This document shows positions 54,036-62,918 of a stretch of 64,000 bases of DNA, in pieces (within the stretch, counting starts at the first letter, position 1; each line of letters starts with the position of its first letter). The notes under the pieces were generated by a model. The model did not search any database. It was given only the letters and a program-made list of their open reading frames with translations, and had not been told where the DNA came from. The stretch spans positions 248,001-312,000 of the forward strand of contig NZ_CP096567.1 in NCBI RefSeq assembly GCF_023221595.1. The letters are read 5' to 3'. Source of the stretch: Rhodococcus qingshengii JCM 15477 (GTDB taxonomy: Bacteria; Actinomycetota; Actinomycetes; Mycobacteriales; Mycobacteriaceae). Both the position numbers and the translations under genes were made by a program.

Positions 54036-54535
54036 GAGGAGAGGGATTCGACTGTGATGTGACCGGCGATCGGTCGGCCGAACGCGTACGCGGACTGAAT
54101 CGGGTTGTAATACTCGCGGACATGTTTGACCATGTTGTTCTCGGTGATCATCTTCATGATGTAGCGGTTGCGGTAGTCACGGCCGTTGGCCATCGTGAGC
54201 TTGCCGTAGGTCTCGAGGAACACCGTTGTGCCGTCAGCAGACAGCGTGATTTCGCAGTTACAGGGTCCCTCGCTTTCGCCTTCGGCAGTAAAGGCGACGG
54301 CCCAGAAGTCGGTTGCCGCATCGATGCCGACGTAGGAGCGGAACTTGCCCTCCTCTACCTGCCCCGACTCACTGAAGGGGATCTCGACCACGATGTCGTC
54401 GGCCATGCAGCTACGGACCGCTGCGAGATCCTGCGCGTCGACGGCCTCATGCCAGCGGCGGAACACGTCGAGGGTGGCTGTGGGGCCTTCGGTACGGGCC
54501 AGGACCTCATGGAAGTCAGGCTTGAGCTCGGTCAT
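54032..54535 (-). CDS. SnoaL/NTF2-like fold protein
   Basis: A 167-residue single-domain alpha+beta barrel protein (VFRRWHEAVDAQDLAAVRSCM, DDIVVEIPF, GRDYRNRYIMKMITENNMVKHVREYYNP) of the SnoaL-like group, which includes ketosteroid-isomerase-like enzymes and binding proteins. The role here is unknown; a double-bond isomerase would fit between a dehydrogenase and an SDR. Confidence 0.8.
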   Translation of the reverse strand: MTELKPDFHEVLARTEGPTATLDVFRRWHEAVDAQDLAAVRSCMADDIVVEIPFSESGQVEEGKFRSYVGIDAATDFWAVAFTAEGESEGPCNCEITLSADGTTVFLETYGKLTMANGRDYRNRYIMKMITENNMVKHVREYYNPIQSAYAFGRPIAGHITVESLSS

Positions 54536-54574
54536 GATCGTCCTTCGTCGTGCGGTCGGTGATGGGATCTGGGG

Positions 54575-55987
54575 CTATGAGCGTGGAAGTTGCGCGACGC
54601 TGGACAGGCCGGCGGCCCGGCCGAAGACACCGGCCTTGCCGAGCCCGGTGCCGCTGAGATACGTCGCGCCGTGAAAGCCGCCGACGACCTCGCCGGCCGC
54701 GAAGAGCCCCGGGATCGGCTTGCCGAACACGTCGACGACGTTCAGTTGCTCGTCGACCCGGACACCACAGAAGGTCGTGGTCAGACCCGAGCGGCAGGGG
54801 AATGCATAGTAGGGCGCTGTGTCGAGGTGGCCGCCGCGCGCGACGCCGTAGTCGCTCAGCGATCGTCCGAACTCGGGATCGACGCCCTCGTCGACGAAGC
54901 CGTTGTAGGCATTGATCGTGGCCCGCAACATATACGGATCGATCTGCAGTTTCTCGGCGAGATCCTCGACCGTGTCGGCGACGATGACATACCCGTCGGC
55001 CAGAGCCGATTTGAAGTCCGCCGGCGTCGGGGCGACCTGAGAACGATTCATCATCCAGTCGTCGAACACCTGGAAGCCGATTCCCGCCGGCTGACGGACG
55101 CAGATCGAGCTGATGGTCTTGTAGTTGAGGTTCTCGTCGACGAAACGTTTGCCGTCGAGGTTGACGATGATGGCACCCTGCGAGTTCGGGTACAGCAGGC
55201 GGGGCTCCTCGTTCGGGTCTTCCGACAGGTCCGGGTAGTTCTTGATCGAGGCGCCGAAGGAAGCCTCGACGTAGCCCATGTCGGCGACGTCGGCGCCCAG
55301 TGCCCACGCCATGCGCAGCCCGTCACCGGTATTGTCGACACCGCCCATCTTGGTAGCGTCAGCCCACTGTGGGGCGAAGGTTTCCAGCAGCTCACGGCTG
55401 CGGGCGAAGCCCCCGCTCGTCAGGATCACGGCGGCGGCGTGCAGCACGATCTCCTGCCCGTCGCGCTCGAGGACGACGCCGGTGACGCGACCCTCCGCAG
55501 CCTGGACGAGCCGCCGAGCAGTGCTGGATGGCCAGTAGTGGGTGTGGTCGAGCGCCACGAACTTCTCGTGCATGACCTTCGTCGCGTAACCCTGAGGTGC
55601 CGCGTGCATGCGCGAGACCACGTCGGTGCCGGTGATCGTCAAAGTGAAGTCGATTCCGTGACCTCGCATGAACTCGAAGGTATCGAGCTGGTGCTCGAGG
55701 TAGGCCTGGACGGGTGCCGGATCGTTCTTGCCCCGTCCGGCGGCGAGGATCGACGCGCGCAACTGCTCGTTGTCGTCCTCGATGCCGGCGGCCGCCTGAA
55801 TGTCGGTGCCGGCGAACAGCATTCCGCCACCGGATTTCACCGATGAGCCGCCGTATTGCGCGCCCTTCTCCAGTAGCAGAACCGTGGCGCCGCTCTCGGC
55901 GGCGGACAGTGCTGCGATGTTCCCCGCCAGGCCGGCTCCGACGACGATGACGTCGTATATGGCGGGCTGCGATTCGTGGATACTCAT
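54575..55987 (-). CDS. FAD-dependent dehydrogenase (fumarate reductase/KstD-like)
   Basis: A 470-residue flavoprotein: VVVGAGLAGNIAALSAAE FAD motif, GGSSVKSGGGMLFAG, and the C-terminal GLFAAGEVVGGFHGATYLSGTGLG typical of the fumarate reductase/3-ketosteroid-delta1-dehydrogenase superfamily. Likely desaturates or reduces a cyclic intermediate. AGGAG is 8 nt before ATG 55987; in-frame codons upstream are not conserved-looking. Divergent from the alpha/beta hydrolase at 56140. Confidence 0.88.
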   Translation of the reverse strand: MSIHESQPAIYDVIVVGAGLAGNIAALSAAESGATVLLLEKGAQYGGSSVKSGGGMLFAGTDIQAAAGIEDDNEQLRASILAAGRGKNDPAPVQAYLEHQLDTFEFMRGHGIDFTLTITGTDVVSRMHAAPQGYATKVMHEKFVALDHTHYWPSSTARRLVQAAEGRVTGVVLERDGQEIVLHAAAVILTSGGFARSRELLETFAPQWADATKMGGVDNTGDGLRMAWALGADVADMGYVEASFGASIKNYPDLSEDPNEEPRLLYPNSQGAIIVNLDGKRFVDENLNYKTISSICVRQPAGIGFQVFDDWMMNRSQVAPTPADFKSALADGYVIVADTVEDLAEKLQIDPYMLRATINAYNGFVDEGVDPEFGRSLSDYGVARGGHLDTAPYYAFPCRSGLTTTFCGVRVDEQLNVVDVFGKPIPGLFAAGEVVGGFHGATYLSGTGLGKAGVFGRAAGLSSVAQLPRS

Positions 55988-56139
55988 CGGTTCACTCCTG
56001 ATTCGGACGGATCTGACGCCGGGAACGGCGTGCGTCATTGCCGCCGATGCTGCTCGCCGTCATCGATTGTCGACATCGAATGTTCCGACTGGCGAAACCG
56101 ACCTGCGTCACGGGGCGGCGGACCTGTTAGTCCTTGGTT

Positions 56140-57024
56140 ATGTTCTCTCCCACTACGGCCGCCCCGGTGACACTCACTCCAGCATGGTTCCAGCGGGCTC
56201 TGGCGCAGCACGCCATTGTCCACACGCTCGATGTGGACGGGGTCGCGGTGACCTGCCGATCGTGGGGTGAGCCCGGGGCGCCCGGTGTGGTGCTGGTGCA
56301 CGGCGGCGCGGCGCACGCTCGGTGGTGGGACCACATCGCGCCGCTGCTCGCGACCACGCGCCACGTCGTCGCGCTGGATCTGAGCGGTCACGGCGACAGT
56401 GGTCGCCGGGAAACGTATTCGCTCGAGGCATGGGCGGACGAGGTCATGGCAGTCGCTCGGGACTCCTTCGACGCACCGCCCGTCGTGATCGGGCACAGCA
56501 TGGGCGGCATGGTGACCCTCGCCGCCGCGACGTGGCACGGGGCCGACCTGGCGGGCGCGATCATCATCGACACACCGATCCACGAGGCGACACCCGAGGA
56601 AGCTGCGGCACGGGACAAAGTCGCGTTCGGACCACAGAAGGTCTACGTGACGCGTGAAGAGGTCGTGGCACGGTTCCGCGTGATCCCCGGCCAGGACACC
56701 GAGCCGTACATCTTCGACCACATCGCCGAGCACTCTGTCCGTCAGGTCGGCGGTGGCTGGGCATGGAAGTTCGATCCCGCGATCTTCGCCCACGAGCCTC
56801 TGCGTCCCTGTGAGCTGTCACGGCTCCAATGCAGCGTTGCACTTCTCCGGCCGGAGCAGGGCCTGGTGGACACCGCGATGGGCGAGATGATTTCCGAGCG
56901 ACTGAACGGCGCGGCTCGGGTCATCGATATCCCTGCTGCGGAGCACCACGTCATGCTCGACCAACCGATTGCCCTGGTCACTGGGCTGCGGGTACTGCTT
57001 GCTTGTGACGTTTCCGCCGAGTGA
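56140..57024 (+). CDS. Alpha/beta hydrolase
   Basis: A 294-residue hydrolase: oxyanion HGGAAHARWW, nucleophile elbow GHSMGG, and a terminal EHHVMLDQP carrying the catalytic His. It could be an esterase, lactonase or thioesterase. The ATG at 56140 has no obvious ribosome site; a TTG six bases earlier is also in frame. First of a two-gene unit with the Rieske ferredoxin (87-bp gap). Confidence 0.85.
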   Translation: MFSPTTAAPVTLTPAWFQRALAQHAIVHTLDVDGVAVTCRSWGEPGAPGVVLVHGGAAHARWWDHIAPLLATTRHVVALDLSGHGDSGRRETYSLEAWADEVMAVARDSFDAPPVVIGHSMGGMVTLAAATWHGADLAGAIIIDTPIHEATPEEAAARDKVAFGPQKVYVTREEVVARFRVIPGQDTEPYIFDHIAEHSVRQVGGGWAWKFDPAIFAHEPLRPCELSRLQCSVALLRPEQGLVDTAMGEMISERLNGAARVIDIPAAEHHVMLDQPIALVTGLRVLLACDVSAE

Positions 57025-57111
57025 AACGGTCCCTGTCGGGTTTTCGGTTACCGAACCAGACTGATCGTCTGCCGAGAGAATTTCCGGCAATGACGAGGAG
57101 GTCGATACCTG

Positions 57112-57435
57112 ATGGAAGATACACAGACGATGAAGCGCCAGTTAGCCTGCGCTGTAGATGATCTCACGCCGGGTGAGTCCATGACCCTCGACGGTGGACA
57201 GATCGCCCTGCACCGGGCCGAGGATGGGACGTTCTTCGCCACGGCCGACAGTTGCTCCCACGAGAAATGGTCGCTCGGCAGTGAGGGTGAGATCGAGGGC
57301 AGTGAGCTCGTCTGTCCGCTGCACATGGCGCGCTTCGATCTGGCCAGCGGCAAGCCGTTGTGTCTGCCGGCGACCATCGCGCTTGCGACCTATCGGGTCG
57401 AAATCGACGACGACCAAGTTTACGTCGTCTCCTGA
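57112..57435 (+). CDS. Rieske-type [2Fe-2S] ferredoxin
   Basis: A 107-residue soluble ferredoxin with Cys48, His50, Cys68 and His71 (C-x-H-x17-C-x2-H) and the fold of BphA3-like electron carriers. It probably feeds the cluster 2 oxygenase and is reduced by the reductase at 59244. GAGGAGG lies upstream of the ATG. Its last 16 bases overlap the end of the convergent monooxygenase gene. Confidence 0.92.
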   Translation: MEDTQTMKRQLACAVDDLTPGESMTLDGGQIALHRAEDGTFFATADSCSHEKWSLGSEGEIEGSELVCPLHMARFDLASGKPLCLPATIALATYRVEIDDDQVYVVS

Positions 57436-59063
57436 GCCATTGCGTCGCGCTCAGCTTGGGTGAGGTGGCCGACCGCCTGCTCGGCCCAGTGGTCGACATC
57501 CTCGGGCAGCACGTCGCCGCGCCAGAACACGTGTAGGTCGGGCCGCACTAACAACAGCGAGCAATCGTAGGCCGCACGGACGTTCGGGTCGTCGATTCGA
57601 AGTACCTCCAGAGGTGCACCCAGCCTGGCGAAGTCCGCCTCGACGGCTGTCGTGTCGGCCGAACCGGTCAGGTCGATGAATGTGTAGTCCTGACCTAAAG
57701 CATCCTGCATGGCACGGCCGTCCTGGAGCCAGATGTGCGGGACACGTACGCCAGGACGCGTGTGCGCCGTGTAGGTCGTGGTGTCCCAGTCGGTGATGTT
57801 GTCGTCCTCATGGGCGATCAAATCCGAGCCGGCATAGCTGTAGCCCCACTCGACGCCGATCATCTCGTGGACGCGACGGTGGTGGATGTTCGCCGCGGCA
57901 CCCACCTCCGACCGTAGTGTCGCGCCAGCGGGGGTGTCCTCGGTAATCTCAGGCGTCACGAGATCACGCCATAGGCTCATGCCTTGGGCGGCCCATCCGG
58001 AGGCCTGGACGTTGCGAGCGCCGACCTTGCGCCGCTCGGTCTCGTAGCTGTCGAGCAGACCCGGCCCACCCCAGCCCTGGACCGTTCCGGCCAGCTTCCA
58101 GGCCAGGTCGATCGCGTCACCGACGCCGGTGTTCATGCCCAAGCCACCGGTGGGGATCACCAGGTGGACCGCGTCGCCGGCCAGTAGTACACGTTCGTCG
58201 CGGTATCGCTCGGCCAGTAGGAGATGCAGCTTCCAGTTCGTCGAGTTGCGGATCGTGAAGTCGAAGTCGAAACCCACACGGTCGCGCACGGCCTGTGCGA
58301 GGTCGGCGTCCACGTCGATCGCGATATTGAGGGTGAAGTCCTTTCGGCTGCCCTGCACGACGAAGGCGCTGCCTTCGGCGTCGGCGACGTAGTAGTGGCG
58401 TCCCTTGCCAATTGGGATCTTGTCGTAGAGCTCATCGGAACGGAACGTGACCTGACGCAGCTGGCGGATACTGCCTTGCCCTTCGAGTTTGATGCCGAGT
58501 TTTTTGCGGATTGTGCTGATGCCGCCGTCACAGCCGGAGAGATATCCGGTGCGAACCGTCTCCCGGGCTCCCGCGAGGTCTTCGAGGGTCACGGTCACGC
58601 CTTCGTCGTCCTGGATGAAGTCGACGAGGTTGTAGCCGAAGCGCACCGTGACGTTCGGGGTGCTCTCGGCGACCCGCTTGAGCACAGGTTCGAGGTCGTT
58701 CTGTGCGACGAGTTGGTATGGCTCGAGCGGTTCGGAGGCGTCGGTCGTTGCGGCGATTGTGGCGCGGTGCTCGGCGACGCTGGGATATTCGAGCTTGACC
58801 AGGGGCGGGTCCGACAACCGGGTCACGATGAAGACATCCATCGAGCCATCGGCAGGGTAGCCTGCCGCACGAACTTCGTCGGCGATGCCGAGACGTCGGT
58901 AGAACTCCATCGTGCGTGCGTTGGAGCGGTCCATCTTGGGCCACTCCTTGGTTGTCGGATCCTTCTCGACCAGCAGCGTTCGGACTCCGCGCCTGCCGAG
59001 GTCGATGGCCAGGGTGAACCCGACCGGTCCTGCTCCTACGACGACGACATCGAACTCATTCAC
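57420..59063 (-). CDS. FAD-dependent aromatic monooxygenase (MhpA/TetX-like hydroxylase)
   Basis: A 547-residue group A flavin hydroxylase: VVVGAGPVGFTLAIDLGRRG, the DG segment SGCDGGISTIRKKLG, the GD segment VLLAGDAVHLVIPTGGLGMN, and the C-terminal thioredoxin-like domain. It would add a hydroxyl next to an existing one, giving a catechol or trihydroxy ring for extradiol cleavage. Start is a GTG at 59063 with GGAG about 10 nt upstream. It is monocistronic and convergent with the Rieske ferredoxin. Confidence 0.9.
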   Translation of the reverse strand: MNEFDVVVVGAGPVGFTLAIDLGRRGVRTLLVEKDPTTKEWPKMDRSNARTMEFYRRLGIADEVRAAGYPADGSMDVFIVTRLSDPPLVKLEYPSVAEHRATIAATTDASEPLEPYQLVAQNDLEPVLKRVAESTPNVTVRFGYNLVDFIQDDEGVTVTLEDLAGARETVRTGYLSGCDGGISTIRKKLGIKLEGQGSIRQLRQVTFRSDELYDKIPIGKGRHYYVADAEGSAFVVQGSRKDFTLNIAIDVDADLAQAVRDRVGFDFDFTIRNSTNWKLHLLLAERYRDERVLLAGDAVHLVIPTGGLGMNTGVGDAIDLAWKLAGTVQGWGGPGLLDSYETERRKVGARNVQASGWAAQGMSLWRDLVTPEITEDTPAGATLRSEVGAAANIHHRRVHEMIGVEWGYSYAGSDLIAHEDDNITDWDTTTYTAHTRPGVRVPHIWLQDGRAMQDALGQDYTFIDLTGSADTTAVEADFARLGAPLEVLRIDDPNVRAAYDCSLLLVRPDLHVFWRGDVLPEDVDHWAEQAVGHLTQAERDAMAQETT

Positions 59064-59243
59064 GATGGTGTGCTCCAAGATTGATGTTGATTTCGGTCGC
59101 GCACCGGTGATGCGTCCGCACAGTTTGGGGCGCCGTGTGCTCTGCGACCCAGCCGATGTTCCATCGTGCGAAACGTGCCCGCCGGGTTCCAGCCAGCGGT
59201 ATACCTCGTTGCCCGACCCAGTGACCCCGATGACACTTGCGCC

Positions 59244-60443
59244 GTGTCCATCTTGATAATCGGCGCGTCCGTGGCGGGAATCCGCACGGCGCAGGCCCTC
59301 CGCATGCAGGGTTACAACGACGCCATCACGGTCGTGGGCGAAGAGGTCCACCAGCCCTACGACAAACCTCCGCTGTCCAAGGAGATGTTGCTCCCCGACG
59401 GCCCCAATCAGCCCGTTCCGCTGTTGTCGAGCGCCGAGTTGGAGGCTCTCGACGTCCAGATGCATCTCGGCACTCGCGCTGTCGCGCTCGACGTCAATGA
59501 ACGCGTCGTCACGACCCATGACGGCACGACATTTCCGTTCGACGACTTGGTGATCGCGACCGGCGTCACCCCTCGAACACTGCCGGGGGCCGATACGCTC
59601 ACCGGGATCCACACGTTGCGTAACGCCGAGGACGCCGTCGCACTGCGGGTCGGCCTGGCGACCGCACAAGACGTTGTTGTCATCGGTGCGGGATTCATCG
59701 GTGCCGAGTTCGCTTCGGCTGCACGGGCATACGGCACGCGCGTGACGATTATCGAGACGCAGCAGGTTCCGCTGACACGTGTACTCGGAGCTGAAGTAGG
59801 TGCCGAGCTCGCACGCTTGCATGAGGTCAACGGTGTCACCGTCCACACAGGTGTGCAGTTCTCCCATTTCGTCGGAGATTCGCACGTCTCGGGAGTAGCA
59901 CTAGAGGACGGTCGAGTCTTGCCTGCCGACCTGGTGGTCGTGGGAATCGGCGCAACTCCTGCCACCGAGTGGCTGGCGTCGTCCGGCCTACCGATTACCA
60001 ACGGTCTGGAATGCGACGCGTCGCTGCATGTCCGCGGCACCGACCGGATTTTCGCGGCAGGCGACATCGCCCGATGGGCACACGGCTTCTACGGTTCGGA
60101 CCTGCGGATCGAGCACTGGACCAATGCCAATGAGCACGCCGGGATCATTGCCGCCGACGTGATGGGTACGTCCGTCCCACATGCTCAGGTGCCGTACGTC
60201 TGGTCCGACCAGTACGGCCATCGGATCCAGATCGTGGGCCGTCCGGGCGACGGCGCCGTGGCGATCTCTCACGGCACGGTCGAGTGCGGGCTTGTCGCGG
60301 TATACGCGGACGAGGCCGGCATCGTGACCGGCGCGTTGGTCGTGGACGACCCGCGGATGTTGATGAAGTGCCGAAAGGCCGTGACCAAGCGCGTTGCGGT
60401 TACCGACCTGGATCTGGGCCTGACGCCCGCTCGTCCGGTGTGA
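59244..60443 (+). CDS. Ferredoxin reductase 2 (FAD/NADH)
   Basis: A 399-residue BphA4-type reductase: LIIGASVAGIRTAQALR, YDKPPLSKEML, VVIGAGFIGAEFASAAR and IFAAGDIARW. The start is set at GTG 59244, immediately before the FAD motif, because upstream codons do not resemble the family; no strong ribosome site is seen, so a leaderless mRNA is possible. It begins a plus-strand run with the two hydrolases. Confidence 0.9.
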   Translation: MSILIIGASVAGIRTAQALRMQGYNDAITVVGEEVHQPYDKPPLSKEMLLPDGPNQPVPLLSSAELEALDVQMHLGTRAVALDVNERVVTTHDGTTFPFDDLVIATGVTPRTLPGADTLTGIHTLRNAEDAVALRVGLATAQDVVVIGAGFIGAEFASAARAYGTRVTIIETQQVPLTRVLGAEVGAELARLHEVNGVTVHTGVQFSHFVGDSHVSGVALEDGRVLPADLVVVGIGATPATEWLASSGLPITNGLECDASLHVRGTDRIFAAGDIARWAHGFYGSDLRIEHWTNANEHAGIIAADVMGTSVPHAQVPYVWSDQYGHRIQIVGRPGDGAVAISHGTVECGLVAVYADEAGIVTGALVVDDPRMLMKCRKAVTKRVAVTDLDLGLTPARPV

Positions 60444-60511
60444 CCCGACCTAACGGCAGACAACTGACCCGGAGGCGTCCGCGTCCGGTGCACGTCAATG
60501 AAGGAGTGAAC

Positions 60512-61483
60512 ATGGCGTTGACGGAAGAGGGACTCATCGAGGTTCCGGGAATGATGAGTCGCTGGGTTCGGCTCGCGAGTGGCGCGAAGGCCCACTACAT
60601 GACCTCCGGCACGACCGGCCCGGCCGTCGTGCTGCTGCACGGTGGCCTTCCAGGCTCGTCGGGCACGGCGGGGTGGCGCTTCATGGCACCGTTCCTGGGG
60701 GCCAACGGTTTCCGGGTCTACTGCCCGGACATGCCGGCATTCGGTCTGTCGGACGACCGTGAGGAGTTCTGGCCCGAAGGCGTCCACAGCTATGTCGACT
60801 TCATCCATGAGTTCACGACTGCACTCTGCCTCGACGAGTTCCACCTGTCCGGCAACTCGATGGGCTGTATGAACACGACCAACTACGTTGTGGCCCATCC
60901 GGAGAGGGTGCTGAGCTTCGCGCTGATCGCCGGTGACATCGGCGACGTCGTACCCGCCGGGCTCAAGCCGCCGGCCAAGGTCGAGCTGACGCAGTACGAC
61001 GGCACCCGTGAAGGAATGCGCTCGATGATGAGCGCCATCATCCACCGAGGCGAAGCGATCAACGACGACCTGATCGAGATGCGGTTCGCTGCGGCTGAGC
61101 GCGGCAAGGAGGCCCACGCGCAGTTCTGGCCCGGTCTGCTCCAGTACGGCCGGATCATCCCGTGGGAGGACCCCAATATCGAGGCGCGTCTCTCGACCAA
61201 GGGCCGGCTCGACAAGCTCACGATTCCCGGGATCTACCTCTACGGCACCGAGGACGTCTTGACGCCGGTCGAGTGGGGTTACGAGCAGGAGAAGGTCCTG
61301 CCGAACATTCAGTTCTTCTATCCCGAAGAGACCGGGCACCAGGGACAGACGGACTCGCCGGAGATCTTCAACCAGGTGTTTCTGGAGTTCTTCCGGGACG
61401 GCCAGGTCTCCCGTCAGAGCGCGGATGCAGCCGGTGTGTCCAAGTTGCGTCCCGAGCTTCCCGACCTCGTCGCGCAGGTCTGA
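60512..61483 (+). CDS. Alpha/beta hydrolase, possible C-C bond hydrolase
   Basis: A 323-residue hydrolase: VVLLHGGLPGSSGTAGW, nucleophile elbow GNSMGC near residue 115, acidic loop YGTEDVLTPVEWG and His in ETGHQGQ. The GNSMG elbow is the form used in meta-cleavage-product hydrolases. GAAGGAG precedes the ATG. It lies 37 bp before a second such hydrolase; each may act on a different ring-cleavage product. Confidence 0.87.
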   Translation: MALTEEGLIEVPGMMSRWVRLASGAKAHYMTSGTTGPAVVLLHGGLPGSSGTAGWRFMAPFLGANGFRVYCPDMPAFGLSDDREEFWPEGVHSYVDFIHEFTTALCLDEFHLSGNSMGCMNTTNYVVAHPERVLSFALIAGDIGDVVPAGLKPPAKVELTQYDGTREGMRSMMSAIIHRGEAINDDLIEMRFAAAERGKEAHAQFWPGLLQYGRIIPWEDPNIEARLSTKGRLDKLTIPGIYLYGTEDVLTPVEWGYEQEKVLPNIQFFYPEETGHQGQTDSPEIFNQVFLEFFRDGQVSRQSADAAGVSKLRPELPDLVAQV

Positions 61484-61520
61484 AGTCCGGTTCCGGTCCT
61501 CGACGAAAGGAAACAGAATT

Positions 61521-62387
61521 ATGAGCATTGCCACCGAGAAGTCCTCGGTCACCGCAGAGAGCACGAGCCGGACGGTCCTGACCAGCCGTTACAAAATCCA
61601 CTACTACGAGGCCGGAGTCGGCCATCCCGTAATCCTGCTGCACGGCAGCGGTCCGGGCGCGACGGGGTGGAGCAACTTCCGCCCCAACATCGAGCCGCTC
61701 TCTCGCCAGTTCCACGTCCACGCGGTCGATATGCCCGGTTGGGGCGAGAGCGACACTCAGAACGACACAATCGGCCGTGATCACTCCGCCGATCTCATCG
61801 CGTTCATGGACGAGCTCGGGATCGAAAAGGCTGCCTTGGTCGGCAACTCAATGGGTGGAATGACGTCCGTCGAGACTGCCGTCCGCTACCCGGAGCGGGT
61901 CAGTCACCTGGTTTCGATGGGCGCACCAGCGCCTGGCCTCGACCTCTTCAGCCCCGGAGGCGGCCTCTCCGAGGGCCTGAAAGTTCTCTTCCAGGCATAC
62001 CGAGTGCCCACACCGGAGAACATGAAGAAGCTCGTACAGATCATGTGCTTCGATCAGTCGATGGCCACGGACGAACTTGCCGGGCTGCGTTCGGCTGCAG
62101 CACTCGCCCACAGAGGGCACCTCGATAGCTGGAACACGTTGTGGGACAACCCACAGCCGCCCAACCCGTATTTCGGGTTGCTTCCCGATCTCGCCAAGAT
62201 CACGGTGCCGACGCTCGCTCTGCACGGACGAGATGATCGGGTCGTGAGCTTCGAGCACACTCTGCGCTTCCTGGCTGCGGTTCCGACGTCACGTGCTCAC
62301 ATCATCAACCGCTGCGGTCACTGGCTACAGATCGAGCATGCCGATGAGTTCAACCGCATCATCACCGATTTTGTGAGCAACGCCTGA
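61521..62387 (+). CDS. Meta-cleavage product hydrolase (MhpC/BphD-like)
   Basis: A 288-residue enzyme with the diagnostic LLHGSGPGATGWSNF, nucleophile Ser110 in GNSMGG, Asp in HGRDDRVV and His in CGHWLQIEH. It hydrolyses the C-C bond of a vinylogous 1,5-diketone from extradiol cleavage, giving 2-hydroxypentadienoate-type product plus an acid. GAAAGGA precedes the ATG. A hairpin terminator follows. Confidence 0.9.
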   Translation: MSIATEKSSVTAESTSRTVLTSRYKIHYYEAGVGHPVILLHGSGPGATGWSNFRPNIEPLSRQFHVHAVDMPGWGESDTQNDTIGRDHSADLIAFMDELGIEKAALVGNSMGGMTSVETAVRYPERVSHLVSMGAPAPGLDLFSPGGGLSEGLKVLFQAYRVPTPENMKKLVQIMCFDQSMATDELAGLRSAAALAHRGHLDSWNTLWDNPQPPNPYFGLLPDLAKITVPTLALHGRDDRVVSFEHTLRFLAAVPTSRAHIINRCGHWLQIEHADEFNRIITDFVSNA

Positions 62388-62404
62388 GGCAGCACGACAC
62401 CGAT

Positions 62405-62433
62405 GAGGGGTGAGGTCGATAGCCTCACCCCTC
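62405..62433. terminator. Hairpin after the hydrolase operon
   Basis: 11-bp stem GAGGGGTGAGG (62405-62415) with CCTCACCCCTC (62423-62433), 7-nt loop. Confidence 0.7.
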
Positions 62434-62447
62434 GTCCTCCGTCAAAG

Positions 62448-62681
62448 TCAGCTGCGTGACGCGATCCGCTCCAGCGCTACGTCGACCAGCAGGTCCTCCT
62501 GCCGCCGACCCTCTTGCGGGGTCCGGCCCAGACTGGAACGTCGCGGGCTGCTCACGATGTGTTGTTGCACTAGGTATGCCAAGGGGATGTCGTCGGTCCC
62601 GATGAGGTTGCGGACTGGCGCACAGGGGACGCCGGTAGTCGCCGACTGCTCGCGCCATGCAACGGCGGCATCCTTGCGTCG
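62448..62681 (-). pseudogene. Orphan C-terminal gene fragment
   Basis: A minus-strand frame of 77 codons without a usable start reads protein-like: DAAVAWREQSATTGVPCAPV, IPLAYLVQQHIVSSP, QEDLLVDVALERIASRS. An in-frame stop lies at 62682-62684. I do not recognise the family. It occupies the otherwise empty gap (62434-62918) between the hydrolase and the ring-cleavage dioxygenase and is probably a relic. Confidence 0.4.
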
Positions 62682-62686
62682 TCACG

Positions 62687-62720
62687 ACGTGGGTCATCGG
62701 CAGACGTGGGTCATCGGCAG
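62687..62720. repeat. 17-bp tandem duplication
   Basis: ACGTGGGTCATCGGCAG occurs twice head to tail (62687-62703, 62704-62720), next to the orphan fragment. Confidence 0.8.
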
Positions 62721-62918
62721 TAGGGGGCGTGGATGGGGAGTTCTCCATGTGGATCACCACCGAGCGCTGCGGGCGTTGCCGCGGAAGGTTCCAAGCACCA
62801 GAACTTCTGGTGGTGGGATGCGTTCCACAAGTCTCTAATGACGAATACGTTCGGATCATCGGCGCTTATCGACGAAGCTCGACGGCGCCGGTGTCAGCAA
62901 TGAGGAGGAGCAGCACAC

